Below, one piece after another: positions 4,707 through 5,882 of a stretch of DNA of 5,882 bases. Position numbers and translations under genes: made by a program. Below the pieces are notes generated by a model. That model was not told where the DNA came from. It worked only from the letters and a program-made list of their open reading frames with translations, and searched no databases. Location: positions 1 to 5,882 of the forward strand of contig JAUSKS010000270.1 of the NCBI GenBank assembly GCA_030646595.1. Reading direction: 5' to 3'. Every line of letters starts with the position of its first letter. Positions within the stretch are counted from its first letter, which is position 1. The stretch comes from Gallionellaceae bacterium (lineage in GTDB: Bacteria; Pseudomonadota; Gammaproteobacteria; Burkholderiales; Gallionellaceae).

Positions 4707-5882
4707 ATGAACCCCCACCTTTCCACCCGCATACAGCGACTCCTGCCGCTGGCCCTTATGGTTATCTGCACGGCAATTGCCCTTGGTGCTTATCTTCAAG
4801 CGCTGCATTACCCCTTTTCTTCGGATGATGATGGTTACCTGACAGACAATTCCAGGCTGCTAGGTTTGCCCTTTTTGCAATTGTGGCGGCTTTTTACCGA
4901 GCCATACAATTCTGCTTTTGAATTTCTTCCGCTACGAGAACTTTCCTACTGGTTCGACCTTAATCTGTTCGGCCTGACCCCTGCCGCATTTCGAATCCAT
5001 AATATTGTTTTATATCTGCTGAGCTTGCCGCTGGTTTATGGCGCAACATTAGGCATATGGCGCTATTTCCGCCCAGTCGATATTTCCGGCGCACCATGGG
5101 CTGCAGCAGCAGTCACTGCGTTATTTGCGTTACACCCCACTTTAGTGGAGCCGGTGGTGTGGATAAGTGGGCGCAAATACATGCTACCCAATTTCTTCTC
5201 ATTGCTTGCGTTATGGTTTGCACTCAACGTCAAGCGAGACCACGGATTTTTTGCACCTTATGCTGCTGCAGCCTTGGGCGCATTTTTGGCAGTGATGCTA
5301 TCCAAGGCAACCTATGTTCCGGTGGCAGCGATTATCACATTGCTTTGGGTATTGTTCTGGCGTGACCTTCCGGCATCCCGCAGACATCCTGTGCTACTGT
5401 TGTGGCCTGGGGCAATCTTGCTGTTGGCGGCAATTTTTACGCTAATATTTATTGCAAATGGTGGCGGGCTTGCTGGAATGAAAAAAATTCCTTTTTATTT
5501 TGGAATTGAGACTCTCACGCGTACACTGGCAGTACTGGGTTGGCTGGCCCGCCTCGCCATTAGCCCAGAAAACCGTCATTTCTTTTATCCGATTTTTGGA
5601 GAAGGATTTTCGGCCATGGTCGCTGTGGGGGCGGTGACTGTGGTTGCTGCCGGGTGGGGTGCCCTAGCAATGTTGCGCCATCGATCCCTTGAAGGATTTG
5701 CTGCGGTCGTTTTTTTACTGCTCTGCCTGCCTTACCTTCATCTGGTTCCTTATTCCCCGCCTTCACTTATTTCGGACCGTTTTTTGTCTCTTGCGGTGTG
5801 GCCAGCTACGCTGCTACTGGTCGCCCTTACCTGGCGATTGAAGCCCGTACCCCGCATAGTTTTATTACTGGTGGTCGCATTA
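4707..5882 (+). CDS. Polytopic GT-C glycosyltransferase-like membrane protein (TMTC/O-mannosyltransferase-like), C-terminus cut by window
   Basis: The frame stays open for 392 codons to the right edge with no stop. The product is very hydrophobic. Likely membrane segments lie near residues 13-33, 97-118, 130-145, 160-176, 181-197, 202-218, 229-250, 301-322, 330-347 and 359-376, with another starting at the edge. The first outward loop has SSDDDGYLTDN (38-48), an acidic cluster placed as in GT-C enzymes, where an aspartate near the end of the first membrane segment is catalytic. LPLRELSYWFDLNLFGL (74-90), HPTLVEPVVWISGRKYML (143-160) and LISDRFL (354-360) resemble the conserved stretches of TMTC-type proteins and bacterial relatives (typically RPL..LSY, HP..VE.V.W..GRK..L, DR(F/Y)L). 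Such proteins use lipid-linked sugars at the outer face of the inner membrane and often carry C-terminal TPR repeats, which would lie beyond the window. Substrate and acceptor are unknown. It has its own likely promoter just after trhO, so it need not share trhO's function. Confidence 0.8.
   Translation, partial: MNPHLSTRIQRLLPLALMVICTAIALGAYLQALHYPFSSDDDGYLTDNSRLLGLPFLQLWRLFTEPYNSAFEFLPLRELSYWFDLNLFGLTPAAFRIHNIVLYLLSLPLVYGATLGIWRYFRPVDISGAPWAAAAVTALFALHPTLVEPVVWISGRKYMLPNFFSLLALWFALNVKRDHGFFAPYAAAALGAFLAVMLSKATYVPVAAIITLLWVLFWRDLPASRRHPVLLLWPGAILLLAAIFTLIFIANGGGLAGMKKIPFYFGIETLTRTLAVLGWLARLAISPENRHFFYPIFGEGFSAMVAVGAVTVVAAGWGALAMLRHRSLEGFAAVVFLLLCLPYLHLVPYSPPSLISDRFLSLAVWPATLLLVALTWRLKPVPRIVLLLVVAL

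Noticed and set aside
5057..5365. 102-codon plus-strand frame inside the membrane-protein gene
   Set aside because: It is out of frame with the continuous 392-codon hydrophobic reading frame that carries the GT-C-like motifs. The minus-strand frame at 5560-5766 is also a shadow.

Overview
The window reads as chromosomal DNA of a betaproteobacterium. I would guess a Nitrosomonadales-type organism (Gallionella, Sideroxydans, Sulfuricella or Nitrosomonas relatives). The guess rests on the protein families and moderate base composition seen by eye, not on a database search. Nothing suggests a phage, plasmid, transposon or CRISPR array. The DNA is densely coded and no gene-free stretch exceeds 100 bases.

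Left part, minus strand (read right to left from 3593 to 1): a tightly packed gene string. It starts with a 75-residue TusA-family sulfur carrier, then a membrane-anchored di-haem cytochrome c peroxidase. Next comes a large two-membrane-segment c-di-GMP protein with an all-helical periplasmic sensor domain (DAHL-like) plus GGDEF and EAL domains. Last is the first 39 codons of an FAD-dependent dehydrogenase that runs off the left edge. The first three genes overlap by 1 and 4 bases, so they are almost certainly one operon with coupled translation. The fourth follows after 30 bases.

Middle: an 82-base AT-rich divergent intergenic region (3594-3675) separates that operon from trhO (3676-4614, plus strand). 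trhO encodes the oxygen-dependent tRNA uridine-34 hydroxylase with a rhodanese domain. A 92-base gap follows, holding a near-consensus promoter (TTGAAA, 19 bases, TATAAT) interleaved with an inverted repeat and a T-run that could end trhO transcription.

Right part, plus strand: a polytopic membrane protein (4707 to beyond 5882, at least 392 residues). Its motifs resemble the TMTC / protein O-mannosyltransferase-like branch of GT-C glycosyltransferases. It is cut by the window edge.

The most interesting unit is the TusA, peroxidase and DAHL-GGDEF-EAL operon. A periplasmic haem peroxidase and a periplasmic sensor that controls c-di-GMP are made from one message, which suggests that peroxide or redox state outside the inner membrane is coupled to second-messenger output. 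The physical linkage is seen in the sequence; the signalling connection is inference.
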